From assembly GCF_001422365.1 (NCBI RefSeq), contig NZ_LMMT01000023.1:186001-250000 (forward strand): a stretch of 64,000 nt of DNA, in the 5' to 3' direction. A program made the translations under genes and the position numbers. This stretch comes from Pseudorhodoferax sp. Leaf265. Its GTDB lineage: Bacteria > Pseudomonadota > Gammaproteobacteria > Burkholderiales > Burkholderiaceae_C. The notes below the pieces were generated by a model that had not been told where the DNA came from, made no database searches, and worked only from the letters and a program-made list of their open reading frames with translations. Below are positions 35,143 through 47,804 of this stretch, piece by piece (position 1 is the stretch's first letter; each line of letters begins with the position of its first letter).

Positions 35143-36570
35143 ATGACCACTTCGCCCTCTCCCCGCCTGCCCTTCGCCATGCTGATGCTGCTGCTCGCGC
35201 TCGGCGCGCTGGACCAGACCATCCTGGCCACCGCCGCGCCCGTGATGGCGCGCGAACTCGCCGGCAGCTGGCCGATCGCCTGGGTGTTCTCCGCCTACCT
35301 GCTGGCCGCCACCGTGGTCATCACGCTGTATGGCCGGCTGGCCGATGTGCGTGGCTGCAAGCCGATTCTGCTGCTCGCACTGGGGCTGTTCCTGCTCGGC
35401 TCGCTGGCCTGCGCCCTGGCCGCCGACCTGCGCCAGGTGGTGCTGGCGCGCGCGCTGCAGGGTGCCGGCGGCGGCGGCCTCATGACGCTGTGCATGCTGG
35501 CGGTCACCGAACTGTTCCCGGTCGAGGAGCAAGGCGTGCGCAAATCCCTGCTCGGCGCGGCCTACGGCGTGGCCACGGTGTTCGGTCCGCTGGCGGGCAG
35601 CTGGCTGGTGCAGGCCTTGTCCTGGCACTGGGCTTTTCTGGTCAACGTGCCATTGGGCGCGCTGGCCTGGGCGGTGCTGGCGCGCACCCTGCCCGCAGCG
35701 CCACCGGCTCGGGCCACCGACGGGCCAGCTTCGATCGACTACGCCGGTGCGTTGCTGCTGGCCTTGGCGCTGGCGGCGCTGCTGCTGGCCACCCAGCATG
35801 CGCGCCTGGGTCTGCCGGCCTGGGTCACGGCCGGTCTGCTTGCGGTTCTGGGCGCCACGTGCACGTTGGGATTCCTGTGGCGCCAGCACCGGGCCAGGCA
35901 GCCGCTGCTGCCGCTGTCCCTGTTCGCGCACAAGGCCTACGCGGCGGCCAGCCTGCTGGCGGTGGCCTCGGGCGTGGCGCTCTACGCGGCCGTGGCCTTC
36001 GTGCCGCAGTACCTGCAGACCGGGCTGCAGTTGGCGCCCACGCGCGCGGCCTGGCACCTGGCGCCGCTGATGGCCGGGTTGACGGTGGCCGCCATCGCCA
36101 GCGGGCGGCTGCTGCGCGCGCGGTGGCCCGCGGCGCGGCTGGCGCGGCTGGCCAGCGCGGCCATGCTGCTCGCATTCGGGCTGCTGGCCGCCGCCGTGCG
36201 CTGGTGGCCCCAGCAGCCGCTGGCCTTGTCGGCGGCGCTGGCGCCGCTGGGCGCGGGCCTGGGCGCGATGTTCCCGGTCGTCACCATGGTCGCGCAGCGC
36301 ACGGCGCCGGCCCGGCACACCGGCGTGGCCACGGCCGTGCCGGTCATGCTGCGCAGCCTGGGCGGGGCCTTCGGTGTTGCGCTGCTGGCCCTGCTGCTGA
36401 GCCACGACGTGACGGCCCAGATGCGGGCGCTGCACGGCGCGGCCGAGGCCTTCGCGCACGGACTGCAGCAGGTGTTCGGCGGTGGCATGGCGGCCGCGCT
36501 GCTGGCGTTGGGCGCCAGCGGCTGGCTGCCGGGCCGGCCCCAGGCCGCTGCAGCGCCGGCCGACGCCTGA
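35143..36570 (+). CDS. MFS transporter, DHA2 (14-helix) drug exporter type
   Basis: 475-residue inner-membrane antiporter with about 14 predicted helices. Asp and Gln of ALDQTILATAAPVMARELAG in helix 1, motif A-like YGRLADVRGCKPIL and motif C-like VFGPLAGSWLV are all present, typical of the EmrB/QacA group. ATG 35143 was chosen over an in-frame TTG at 35134. Probably controlled by the divergent LysR protein. The substrate is not predictable. Confidence 0.9.
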   Translation: MTTSPSPRLPFAMLMLLLALGALDQTILATAAPVMARELAGSWPIAWVFSAYLLAATVVITLYGRLADVRGCKPILLLALGLFLLGSLACALAADLRQVVLARALQGAGGGGLMTLCMLAVTELFPVEEQGVRKSLLGAAYGVATVFGPLAGSWLVQALSWHWAFLVNVPLGALAWAVLARTLPAAPPARATDGPASIDYAGALLLALALAALLLATQHARLGLPAWVTAGLLAVLGATCTLGFLWRQHRARQPLLPLSLFAHKAYAAASLLAVASGVALYAAVAFVPQYLQTGLQLAPTRAAWHLAPLMAGLTVAAIASGRLLRARWPAARLARLASAAMLLAFGLLAAAVRWWPQQPLALSAALAPLGAGLGAMFPVVTMVAQRTAPARHTGVATAVPVMLRSLGGAFGVALLALLLSHDVTAQMRALHGAAEAFAHGLQQVFGGGMAAALLALGASGWLPGRPQAAAAPADA

Positions 36571-36675
36571 TGCGTCAGGGGCCGCGAAGACGTCGATCGC
36601 GACTGGCCGGAGCATCACGGCGCACGCCAGCAGTCACGCGACCCCGCGCGTCGCGCGCGCTGCGTTCACCGCGTC

Positions 36676-37746
36676 TCAAGCCAGGCGCAGCCAGTGGTTG
36701 TCCAGCCGCAGCGCCGGCACCGGCCGCGTGGCGACGGTGCCGGCCTCGGTCACCAGCGCCTCCTCGCGCCCGCCGGCCCAGAGGCGGCCGGTGTCGGCGG
36801 CCAACGCGCAGGCCTCGGCCAGCGCCGTGAAGCCCTGCCAGCGGCCGTCGGCGCCCCAGCGCGCGAAGCCGTCGACCTTGGGCGTGCTGACGGCGAAGCC
36901 GCCGTTGGCCCAGGCGATGTCGCCGCCATAACCGCCCAGCGGCCGCAGCGCCGCGGCGGTGCGCAGCGCCTGGCCGTCGAACAGGGCCAGCAGCGGCGCG
37001 GACTGCCTGGCGGCCGCGTCGCCGTGCTCGGCCTGCAGCGCGATACCGAGCAGGCGGCCGTCCTGGCCGCCCCAGGCGATGTGGCGCAGGCTCAGGCGCG
37101 CATCGGGCAGGCGCCACTGGCCCCGCACGGCGCCATCGCGCGTGTCCAGCCGCACGAGCGAGGCGTCCATGCGTTCCAGGCCGATCTTGAGGCGACCGGT
37201 CTCGGGCAGCGTGGGGATGCCGCCGTTGGCCACCACGAGGCTGCCATCGGCGTCGAGCAGCAGCTCGTGCGGGTCCATTCCGCGCGTGGGCCATTCGGCG
37301 GTCTTCTCCAGCGTGGCCGCGTCGCGCACGCCGACCAGGCCGGCGCCCGTTTCCAGGTCGGTCTCGGTGGTGTACAGGCGCCGGCCGTCGCGGCTGGCGA
37401 TCACATGGCCGTTGAAGGCGCGGTCCGGCTCGATCCAGGCGGTCTGTGGATCGGCCTCGCCGGGTTTCCAGCGCAGCAGCCAGTCGCCCGGGCGGCGCGC
37501 CACGGCCAGCACCGTGCCGCCCGCCTCGGCCAGCAGGCCGTGGGCGCGCGTGGGCACGTCGAGCGCGCGGGCCACGACCAGTGCGTCGGCCTGGGCGGCC
37601 AGCAGGCCGATCTGGTAGCGCGCGGCCTCGGCCGTGTCCTGCGGTTCGCATTGCCAGGCGGCGAGCAGGCGCGGCGTGGCCGCGGACCAGACCGGCGCGG
37701 CCAGTGCGGCGGCGGCCAGCGCCAGGCAATGGCGGCGTGTCAGCAT
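36676..37746 (-). CDS. DUF1513-family periplasmic propeller protein
   Basis: 356-residue exported protein with a twin-arginine-type leader (RRHCLALAAAALAAPVWSA) and a beta-propeller-like body (repeats with LYTTETDLETGAGLVGVRD and HELLLDADGSLVVANGG). This matches DUF1513, which occurs at the end of operons with imelysin and di-haem oxidoreductase proteins. Its ATG lies 4 bases after the stop of the preceding imelysin gene. It is the last of four same-strand genes from 41441. The biochemical role is not known; the context points to iron handling. Confidence 0.85.
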   Translation of the reverse strand: MLTRRHCLALAAAALAAPVWSAATPRLLAAWQCEPQDTAEAARYQIGLLAAQADALVVARALDVPTRAHGLLAEAGGTVLAVARRPGDWLLRWKPGEADPQTAWIEPDRAFNGHVIASRDGRRLYTTETDLETGAGLVGVRDAATLEKTAEWPTRGMDPHELLLDADGSLVVANGGIPTLPETGRLKIGLERMDASLVRLDTRDGAVRGQWRLPDARLSLRHIAWGGQDGRLLGIALQAEHGDAAARQSAPLLALFDGQALRTAAALRPLGGYGGDIAWANGGFAVSTPKVDGFARWGADGRWQGFTALAEACALAADTGRLWAGGREEALVTEAGTVATRPVPALRLDNHWLRLA

Positions 37747-37750
37747 GGCC

Positions 37751-38829
37751 TCAGTCTCCATCGGCATCGGAGAAGCCGATCCGGATGTTGAGCGCCGGCG
37801 CCAGTTCGGCCTCGGCGAGCTGCTTGAGCCCGGCCACGGCCTTGGACGCGGCCTGCACGCTGGCCGGCGCATCGGGCCGCGCAGCGGCCATGGCGTCGTC
37901 GACCTTGCGCACGGTGGCGGCCCAGCGGTCGGCCAGCGGGTTCAGGCCGCGGCCGCGCATGTAGGTCTCCAGCGCCACGAGGTCCTGGCCCGGCTGCGGG
38001 ACGCTGTCGTCGGGTGCCACGGCCAGCGTGCGCAGGCCCTGCCATTGCGCGGACCAGGCTTCGCGCGCGAGGCCGCTGGCGGCACGCGGGTAAGCCGGCG
38101 GCTTGCCCTTGGGCGCGCTCCTGAGCGGCTTGTCCATGAACGGCCAGCGCAGGCGCTCCACGCCACCCACCCACTGGTTCACAAGCTCGGACATGGCGAC
38201 GGCGGCGGCCTCGTTGGCGTCCTCGTCGTCGGGGTCGGGCTGGGCGTCGGCCAGGGCCGTGAAGGCCTGGGCCAAAGTCTGCGCCTCGGCCAGCACGTTC
38301 TCGGCCAGCAGTTGGGCGTAGCGGCAGCCTGGCGTGCCGGGCGCGGAAGGCTGCGTCCAGAGCAGCCATTCGAGCGCCGGCAGGCCCTTGGCCGGCGTGC
38401 CGATGCGCTCCAGCGCGGCAGCGTCCTGCGGCGCCTGCGCGATGGCCCGGCGGATCAGCTCGGGCCGCGTGGGCGCGAAATCGATCTGGCGCAGCGTGCG
38501 CCGCTGCAGCAGCGGGCCGACCGACACCGAGGACAGCCGGCCCAGCGCGAGCGCGGCCTCGCTCCAGGCGCTGCGCGACGCGGCCAGCGCGGCGCCGTCG
38601 CCAGCCGCTGCCGCACACTGGGCCGACAGCGCGGCCACAAGCGCCTGCGCGCGCTGCTGGAAGTCCTGCGCGCGCGGCGCGAACCAGCGGCGCCAGGCCC
38701 CCTGCATGAAGTCCGGCGGGCCGTAGAACGGCAGCGCCACGTTGCCCGGCACATGCTGGGCCGCGGCCGGCAACGCCAGTGCCACCAGGGCGCCCAGCAG
38801 CAGGCGCCTGCGCGCCACATCGCGATGCA

Positions 38830-38830
<1 letters not shown>
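37751..38830 (-). CDS. imelysin-family periplasmic protein (second copy)
   Basis: 359-residue exported protein (leader RRRLLLGALVALALPAAA) with the two four-helix bundles of the imelysin fold: IDFAPTRPELIRRAI, KGLPALEWLLW and ELVNQWVGGVERL. The diagnostic GxHxxE element appears as GLPALE, with Pro in place of His, so metal binding by that motif may be lost or altered. It overlaps the upstream di-haem oxidoreductase gene by one base (TGATG) and is followed by DUF1513. It is more divergent than the first copy in the same operon (40251-41441). Confidence 0.86.
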
Positions 38831-40250
<1,420 letters not shown>

Positions 40251-40254
<4 letters not shown>

Positions 40255-41441
40255 GGTTGCACCAGCGTGAGTTTGGTGATGCCCAGCGCGCTGGCCGCTT
40301 CCACGATGTCCTTGGACTGCTGGGTCAGGCTGTCGATGGTGGCCTGGATCCTGGCGCGGCCCGGGTTGCCGACCTTGATGGCCTGGTCGAACGGCGCGGG
40401 AATCGCCTCGGCCGCGGCCACGGAGGTGGCGATCTGCCGGCTCGTCTTCTCGGCCACGGCGGCGTCGCGCGCGGCCACCAGGTCGCGCAGGCCGGGGCCT
40501 TGCACCTGGCTGCCGTCGCGGCGCTTGAACTGGCCGAGCCAGACGTTCAGGATGCCGGTCGCGTTGGCCACGGCATCGCGGTGGGTGTTGTCGGAGAAGC
40601 AGGAGTGCTCGTCCTCCTGGTCCTGGCTGGCCAGGGCCACTTCGAGCCGCTCGCCGGCCAGTTCGCCGCGCGACAGCGAGCCCAGGCCCACGAGCATCTT
40701 GCGCACCGACTCCATGCCGCCGCGCTCGAAACGCGCGCGGTAGTTCTTGGCCTGGTTCGGCGCCCAGGCGCGGGCCACGGAGCGCAGGTCGTCCACGAGC
40801 AGCTCGGTCACCACGCGCAGGTACTGGCGGCGGCGGTCGGCGTTGGGCTTGCCGCCGTCGACGAAGTCGGTGTAGGGCCGGTTGCCCGGGCCGGACTCCG
40901 ACAGATCCTGGCCCCAGAGCAGGAACTCGATCGCGTGCCAGCCGGTCGCGATGTTCTCCTCGCCGTCGCGCTCGTTGAGCGAGGACAGCTGCTTCTTGCT
41001 GATCTGCAGCTTGCGGTTGTTGATGATGCCGGCGTCGGGCGCGTCGACCACGTAGTCCACGTAGGACTCGTCCATGGGCCAGGCGTTGATGCGGCCTTCG
41101 GGCCCGTCGTCGCTGTCGATCGGGCCGCCGTAGAAGCGGAAGGCCTCGGTCTGGCCGTAGAACTCGCGAGCGTCCAGCCAGGCCTTGCGCGCGGCGTCCA
41201 GGCCTGGCTGGGAGGGCTTGTCGAGGAAGGCGTGGATGGCGGTCTGCAGCGCCTGCGCTGCAGCCAGCGCGTCCTCATAGGCCGCGCTGACGAGCACGGC
41301 GTGGTGGCGCACGGCAGGGGCGATGTCGGCCGCGACGGCCTTGTTGGCGGCGGCGGGTTTGGCGGCGGTGTTCTGGGCCCAGGCGGGCGCACAGGCCGCG
41401 GCGGTGGCGGCCAGGAGCCAGGCGATGGTGGAGTGCTTCAA
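40251..41441 (-). CDS. imelysin-family iron-regulated protein
   Basis: About 396 residues, exported (LLAATAAACAPAWA-QNT). The imelysin signature GxHxxE is intact as GWHAIEFLLWGQD, with the repeat-2 element DEHSCFSDNTHRDAVANATGI, so it resembles IrpA/insulin-cleaving-membrane-protease-like iron-regulated proteins. No ATG starts the signal peptide; TTG 41441 with GAGA at 9 bases is taken as the start. First gene of the four-gene operon and preceded by a Fur-like box, so it is probably induced under iron limitation. Confidence 0.85.
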
Positions 41442-41481
41442 GGCAGTGCTTCTCGGAGTTGCGGCGAGAGCCCATTCTAGA

Positions 41482-41496
41482 TGCGAGTGATTATCA
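41482..41496. promoter_or_regulatory. candidate Fur box upstream of the imelysin operon
   Basis: TGCGAGTGATTATCA matches TGATAAT-N-ATTATCA at 11 of 14 positions, with a perfect right half ATTATCA. It is 41 bases before the operon start codon on the minus strand and about 100 bases before the small-protein ATG on the plus strand. Confidence 0.6.
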
Positions 41497-41597
41497 AGTT
41501 GACAGCTCCGATGGCCGGATGACAGCCAGCCGACGGGTCGCATCGGACGATGTGCGATCATCGCGGGTTCGTTTTTACCGTCCGACAGGAGAAGACC

Positions 41598-41768
41598 ATG
41601 GGCAACAAACTCGTCACCGAAGCCGACCGCCGCGCCACCCCCGCACCCACGCCCGCCGGCGGCCTGGTCCTGCGCCGTTCCGGCGGCGGCCAGCGCGTGA
41701 GCCTGGAGCGCGGCGTCGCCACGCGCAGCAAGAAGAACCCGGGCAAGCGGCCCCACAAGGGCGGTTGA
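41598..41768 (+). CDS. small basic protein of unknown function, 56 aa
   Basis: A 56-residue protein with an excellent ribosome site (CAGGAGA, 7 bases) and its own terminator-like hairpin 11 bases after the stop, so it looks like a real single-gene unit. The C-terminal half is very basic (RSKKNPGKRPHKGG) and the middle holds GGLVLRRSGGGQRVSLERG. It has no signal peptide, helix-turn-helix or cysteine. Nucleic-acid or ribosome binding is possible from the charge but unsupported by a known family. Confidence 0.7.
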   Translation: MGNKLVTEADRRATPAPTPAGGLVLRRSGGGQRVSLERGVATRSKKNPGKRPHKGG

Positions 41769-41779
41769 TCGCCCTTGCC

Positions 41780-41802
41780 GCGGCCCGCGCAATGCGGGCC
41801 GC
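41780..41802 (+). terminator. Rho-independent-like terminator after the small protein gene
   Basis: A perfect 9-bp stem GCGGCCCGC / GCGGGCCGC with loop GCAAT is followed by CCCTTT. It separates the small basic protein gene from the transglutaminase gene. Confidence 0.65.
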
Positions 41803-41823
41803 CCCTTTGCGAGGCATGCCGCC

Positions 41824-42720
41824 ATGGCCACGCAGTACGACATCCACCACACCACCACCTACCGCTACCGCACACCGGTCCGCTTCGGCCTGCACCGCGT
41901 GATGTTCCGGCCGCGCGACAGCCACGACCTGCGTGTGCTGGCGACCGACCTGCAGGTGAGCCCGAGGGCCGCCGTGCGCCTGATCCAGGACCCGCATTCC
42001 AACTCCGTAGCCCTCGTGCAGCCCGAGGGCGAGGCGACCGCGCTGACCATTGTCTGCGCCTTCACGGTGGAGCATGTGCCCTCCCCCGGCGACCTGCTGG
42101 CGCTGGCCCCGGCGGCCGAGTTCCTGCCCTTCGCCTACTCGCTGCAGGACCGGCTGGACCTGGAACACTACCTGCGCCCGCACCACGAGGACCCGGACGG
42201 CCTGCTGCTGCGCTGGGCCCACCAGTTTCTGCTGAGCGACGCGCCCAACAGCACGCGCGAGACGCTCAAGCGCATGAACGCGCACATCCACACCGCCTTC
42301 AGCTACCAGTCGCGGGACGAGGAAGGCACGCAGACGCCGCTGCAGACCCTGGCCGCCCAGGGTGGCAGCTGCCGCGACTACGCGCTGCTCATGATGGAGG
42401 CCGTGCGCCGCCTGGGCATCGCCACGCGCTTCGTCTCAGGCTATCTGTACGACCCGGCGCTGGACGCGGCGGGCCAGCAGGCCGGCGACAGCATCGTGGG
42501 CGCCGGCGCCACGCACGCCTGGCTGCAGGCCTACCTGCCGGGTGCGGGCTGGGTCGCCTTCGATCCGACCAACGACCTCATGGGCAGCGGCCACTTGCTG
42601 CGCGTGGGCGTGGCGCGCGACCCGGCGCTGGCCACGCCGATCAGCGGCAGCTGGTTCGGCGAAGCCGACGCCTACGAAGGCATGGACGTGGCCGTGCAGG
42701 TCACGCGCCGCCAGGGCTGA
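41824..42720 (+). CDS. transglutaminase-like cysteine protease-fold protein
   Basis: 298-residue cytosolic protein. The N-terminal beta-rich domain (YDIHHTTTYRYRTPVRFGLHR...) and the catalytic transglutaminase core follow the family order. The triad is complete: Cys183 (QGGSCRDYA), His231 (THAWLQAYLPG) and Asp247 (FDPTND). Such proteins are often found with circularly permuted ATP-grasp and alpha-E partners, but none is adjacent. Its stop is one base from the convergent ygiQ stop. The substrate is unknown. Confidence 0.92.
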   Translation: MATQYDIHHTTTYRYRTPVRFGLHRVMFRPRDSHDLRVLATDLQVSPRAAVRLIQDPHSNSVALVQPEGEATALTIVCAFTVEHVPSPGDLLALAPAAEFLPFAYSLQDRLDLEHYLRPHHEDPDGLLLRWAHQFLLSDAPNSTRETLKRMNAHIHTAFSYQSRDEEGTQTPLQTLAAQGGSCRDYALLMMEAVRRLGIATRFVSGYLYDPALDAAGQQAGDSIVGAGATHAWLQAYLPGAGWVAFDPTNDLMGSGHLLRVGVARDPALATPISGSWFGEADAYEGMDVAVQVTRRQG

Positions 42721-42721
42721 G

Positions 42722-45115
<2,394 letters not shown>

Positions 45116-45162
45116 GTTCCTGCCCGCGTAAGGGCACAGCGGCCCGGGCTGTGCTACAAATC

Positions 45163-45180
45163 TTGGTAGCGATATACCAA
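45163..45180. promoter_or_regulatory. inverted repeat TTGGTA-N6-TACCAA upstream of HD-GYP-like gene
   Basis: TTGGTA and TACCAA face each other across GCGATA in an AT-rich interval between the ygiQ start and the ATG at 45194. It could be an operator or part of a dispersed intergenic repeat; no regulator gene lies beside it. Confidence 0.35.
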
Positions 45181-45193
45181 AAATTCCTAACTA

Positions 45194-46465
45194 ATGTCGT
45201 CAAATTTCCAGGAAGCCGTCCAGCAGCTTGTGGACGACCGGCCGCCGACCGCTGTCCACGCCATCTACAGTTCCCAGGGCATCAAGCTGATCGAGCGCGG
45301 CGTCAAGGTCGATCCCCGCCTGTACGAGCGCCTGCTGCGCCACCAGCTGTCGGCCCCGCTGGAAGATGCCCTGCAAGCCCAGGACAGCATCAACGGCAAG
45401 GCCCTGCGCAGCACGGCCGAGGACCTCGTGGAGCGCCGGCCCGTGCTGGCCCGGCTGCTGGGGCACGGCAACCACCAGGCCCAGTTGCTCGATGCGCTGG
45501 AAGCCATTCCGCTGCCGCCGCCGGTGGCGTTCCAGCTCAGCGTGGCGCGCGACGTGCACCCTGCCCTGTTCCAGTACGCCGTGTGCACGGCCTTGCTGGC
45601 CGGCTGGCTGGTGCTGCGCCCCGGCATGGTGCGCTACGACGTCATCATGCCGATGGCTGCCGGGCTGCTGCAGGACCTGGGCATGATGCACATCGACCCG
45701 GCGCTGCTGCAACCCCAGGGCGATCTCACGCCCGAGCAGCGGCGCCAACTGTACTCGCACCCGCTGGTGTCCGCGCTGCTGCTGGAACGCCACCACGAGT
45801 ACCCGCGCGAGCTGATCCGCGCCGTGCGCGAGCACCACGAGTTGCTCGACGGCTCGGGCTATCCCGCCCACCTGGCGGGCGACCGGATCAGCCCCTGGGG
45901 CCGCGTGGTGTCCCTGGCCCAGGTCATGTCGGCCCTGCTGCGGCCGGGGCGCGCCCTGTCGGCGCTGCGCCTGTCGCTGCTGTTGCGCACCAACCGCCAC
46001 CAGTTCGACCCCGCGCTGGGCGACCGGGTGCTCGGTGCGCTGCGCGGCATGGCCAGCGAGAGCGCGCCGGCCTCGGTCACCGGTATCGCGGCGCTGGAGC
46101 CGGGGGCCTCGCCCGTCGGCCAGCTCATCGCCTTCGACCGGCTGCTGGCCGCCTGGCCGGCCACGCTGGGCCGGGGCGGCGACGCCACACCGGCACGTGT
46201 GCAGGGCATGGCCGCGATCGGCCAGCAGTGCGAGCAGATGCGCCGGCTGCTGGCCGACGTGGGCGCCAGCGGCGACCAGCTGCTGATGCTGGGCGACGAC
46301 CAGGATGCCGATCTCATGGCTGAACTCTCGCTGATCGCCCAGGAAATGACCTGGCAGCTGCGCGCGCTGGCGCGCAATGCCCGCCGCCGCTGGGCGCCGG
46401 CGGCGGGCGAGGAGCTGCCGACCGCGCTTGCCGCCTGGGTGGGCGAGGTGGACGCCTGCCTCTGA
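45194..46465 (+). CDS. HD-GYP-type protein with a degenerate metal site
   Basis: 423-residue cytosolic protein. The GYP half is intact (REHHELLDGSGYPAHLAGD, 212-230), but the HD pair that should bind metal reads GLLQDLGMM (Q160, D161), with Gln in place of the His and Met164 in place of the usual Lys, and the first metal His region is FQYAVCTALL. Catalytic c-di-GMP hydrolysis is therefore doubtful; it may be a binding or regulatory protein. About 350-423 is an extra helical tail. It is monocistronic, with an AT-rich promoter region. Confidence 0.83.
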   Translation: MSSNFQEAVQQLVDDRPPTAVHAIYSSQGIKLIERGVKVDPRLYERLLRHQLSAPLEDALQAQDSINGKALRSTAEDLVERRPVLARLLGHGNHQAQLLDALEAIPLPPPVAFQLSVARDVHPALFQYAVCTALLAGWLVLRPGMVRYDVIMPMAAGLLQDLGMMHIDPALLQPQGDLTPEQRRQLYSHPLVSALLLERHHEYPRELIRAVREHHELLDGSGYPAHLAGDRISPWGRVVSLAQVMSALLRPGRALSALRLSLLLRTNRHQFDPALGDRVLGALRGMASESAPASVTGIAALEPGASPVGQLIAFDRLLAAWPATLGRGGDATPARVQGMAAIGQQCEQMRRLLADVGASGDQLLMLGDDQDADLMAELSLIAQEMTWQLRALARNARRRWAPAAGEELPTALAAWVGEVDACL

Positions 46466-46548
46466 CCGGGTCGGCCTGAACCGGCCGGCCCAGCACCGCC
46501 CCGCAGGCCGTGGGACACTGCGTGGCTTTCCCGCGCGCTGCCGCCCCG

Positions 46549-47721
46549 ATGAACTCCCCCGCTACCCCTCCCTCGCTGGCGCGCCAGCTGCTGCCGCTCA
46601 TGGCGGTGATGGTGCTGGTGCACCTGGCCTTCACCGGGGGGCGCGTGGCGCTGTCGCTCTACGCCATCGCACTGCACGCGCCCACCGTGGTCGTCGGCCT
46701 GCAGGTCAGCCTGCTGTCGGTGCTGCCCATGCTGCTGTCGGTGCGGCTGGGGCGCTGGATCGACCGCGTGGGCATGCAGCGGCCGGCCCGCATCGCAACG
46801 GCCGTCTCGGCCGTGGGCGTGGCGCTGCCGGCGCTGTGGCCCTCGGTGCCGGTGCTGTGCCTGGCCAGCATGCTGCTGGGCAGCGGTTTCATGCTCCTGC
46901 ACATGACGGTCTACAACGAGGTGGGCCACAGCACCAACGACCAGACCCGCGTGCGCGCCTTCACGCTGCTGGCACTGGCCTTCTCGACCTCCACGGTGAT
47001 GGGCCCCGTGATCGCCGGCATCGCCATCGACGGCATCGGCCACCGCTGGACCTTCGCGCTGCTGGTGCTGTTCCCGCTGCTGGCGCTGGTCGTGCTCGTG
47101 GCGCTGCGCATCCGCGTGGCGCCGCGCAATGCGCCGGGCGGCGTGGCCGGCGCGGGCCAGGTCATGGACCTGCTCAGGAACCCGCGCATGCGCGCCGTGT
47201 TCATCGTCAGCGGCCTGCTGTCCATGGGCTGGGACATGTTCACCTTCATGGTGCCCGTGCAGGGCGCGCGCATCGGGCTGTCGGCCTCCACCATCGGCCT
47301 CATCATGGGCTGCTTCGGCGTGGCCACCTTCGTCGTGCGCCTGGCCATGCCGCTGCTGCAGCGCCACCTCAACGAGTGGCAGACGCTGACCATCTCGCTG
47401 GGTGTGACGGCCGCCGTCTACCTGCTGTTCCCGCTCACGACCGCGGTGCCGCTCCTGCTGGCACTGGCCTTCGTCAACGGCCTGAGCCTGGGCTCCACCC
47501 AGCCCATGGTCATGAGCCTGGTGCACCAGGTGGCGCCGCCGGGCCGTTCCGGCGAGGCACTGGGCGTGCGCGCCACCATCATGAACGCCAGCCAGGTGTT
47601 CCTGCCCATCCTGTTCGGCGGCCTGGGCTCGGCCGCCGGCATGGGGTCGGCGTTCTGGACGCTGGCGGCCATCCTCTCGGGCGGCACGGCCTACGCACGG
47701 CGCTTTTCGCGCGGCGCATGA
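46549..47721 (+). CDS. MFS transporter
   Basis: 390-residue inner-membrane protein with about 12 hydrophobic helices. The motif A-like LGRWIDRVGMQRPARIA loop between helices 2 and 3 and TSTVMGPVIAGIAIDGIGHRW in helices 4-5 mark an MFS permease with drug-exporter-like features. ATG 46549 is chosen; the in-frame stretch from 46510 is not hydrophobic. No regulator lies beside it, and the substrate is unknown. Confidence 0.88.
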   Translation: MNSPATPPSLARQLLPLMAVMVLVHLAFTGGRVALSLYAIALHAPTVVVGLQVSLLSVLPMLLSVRLGRWIDRVGMQRPARIATAVSAVGVALPALWPSVPVLCLASMLLGSGFMLLHMTVYNEVGHSTNDQTRVRAFTLLALAFSTSTVMGPVIAGIAIDGIGHRWTFALLVLFPLLALVVLVALRIRVAPRNAPGGVAGAGQVMDLLRNPRMRAVFIVSGLLSMGWDMFTFMVPVQGARIGLSASTIGLIMGCFGVATFVVRLAMPLLQRHLNEWQTLTISLGVTAAVYLLFPLTTAVPLLLALAFVNGLSLGSTQPMVMSLVHQVAPPGRSGEALGVRATIMNASQVFLPILFGGLGSAAGMGSAFWTLAAILSGGTAYARRFSRGA

Positions 47722-47804
47722 CGCGGTCCGTGCGCCCCTCTCCTACAGGCCGCGCATGACGGGACTGGTGGCACCCGGTGCGGCCGAGCGGATATAAACC
47801 GCCG

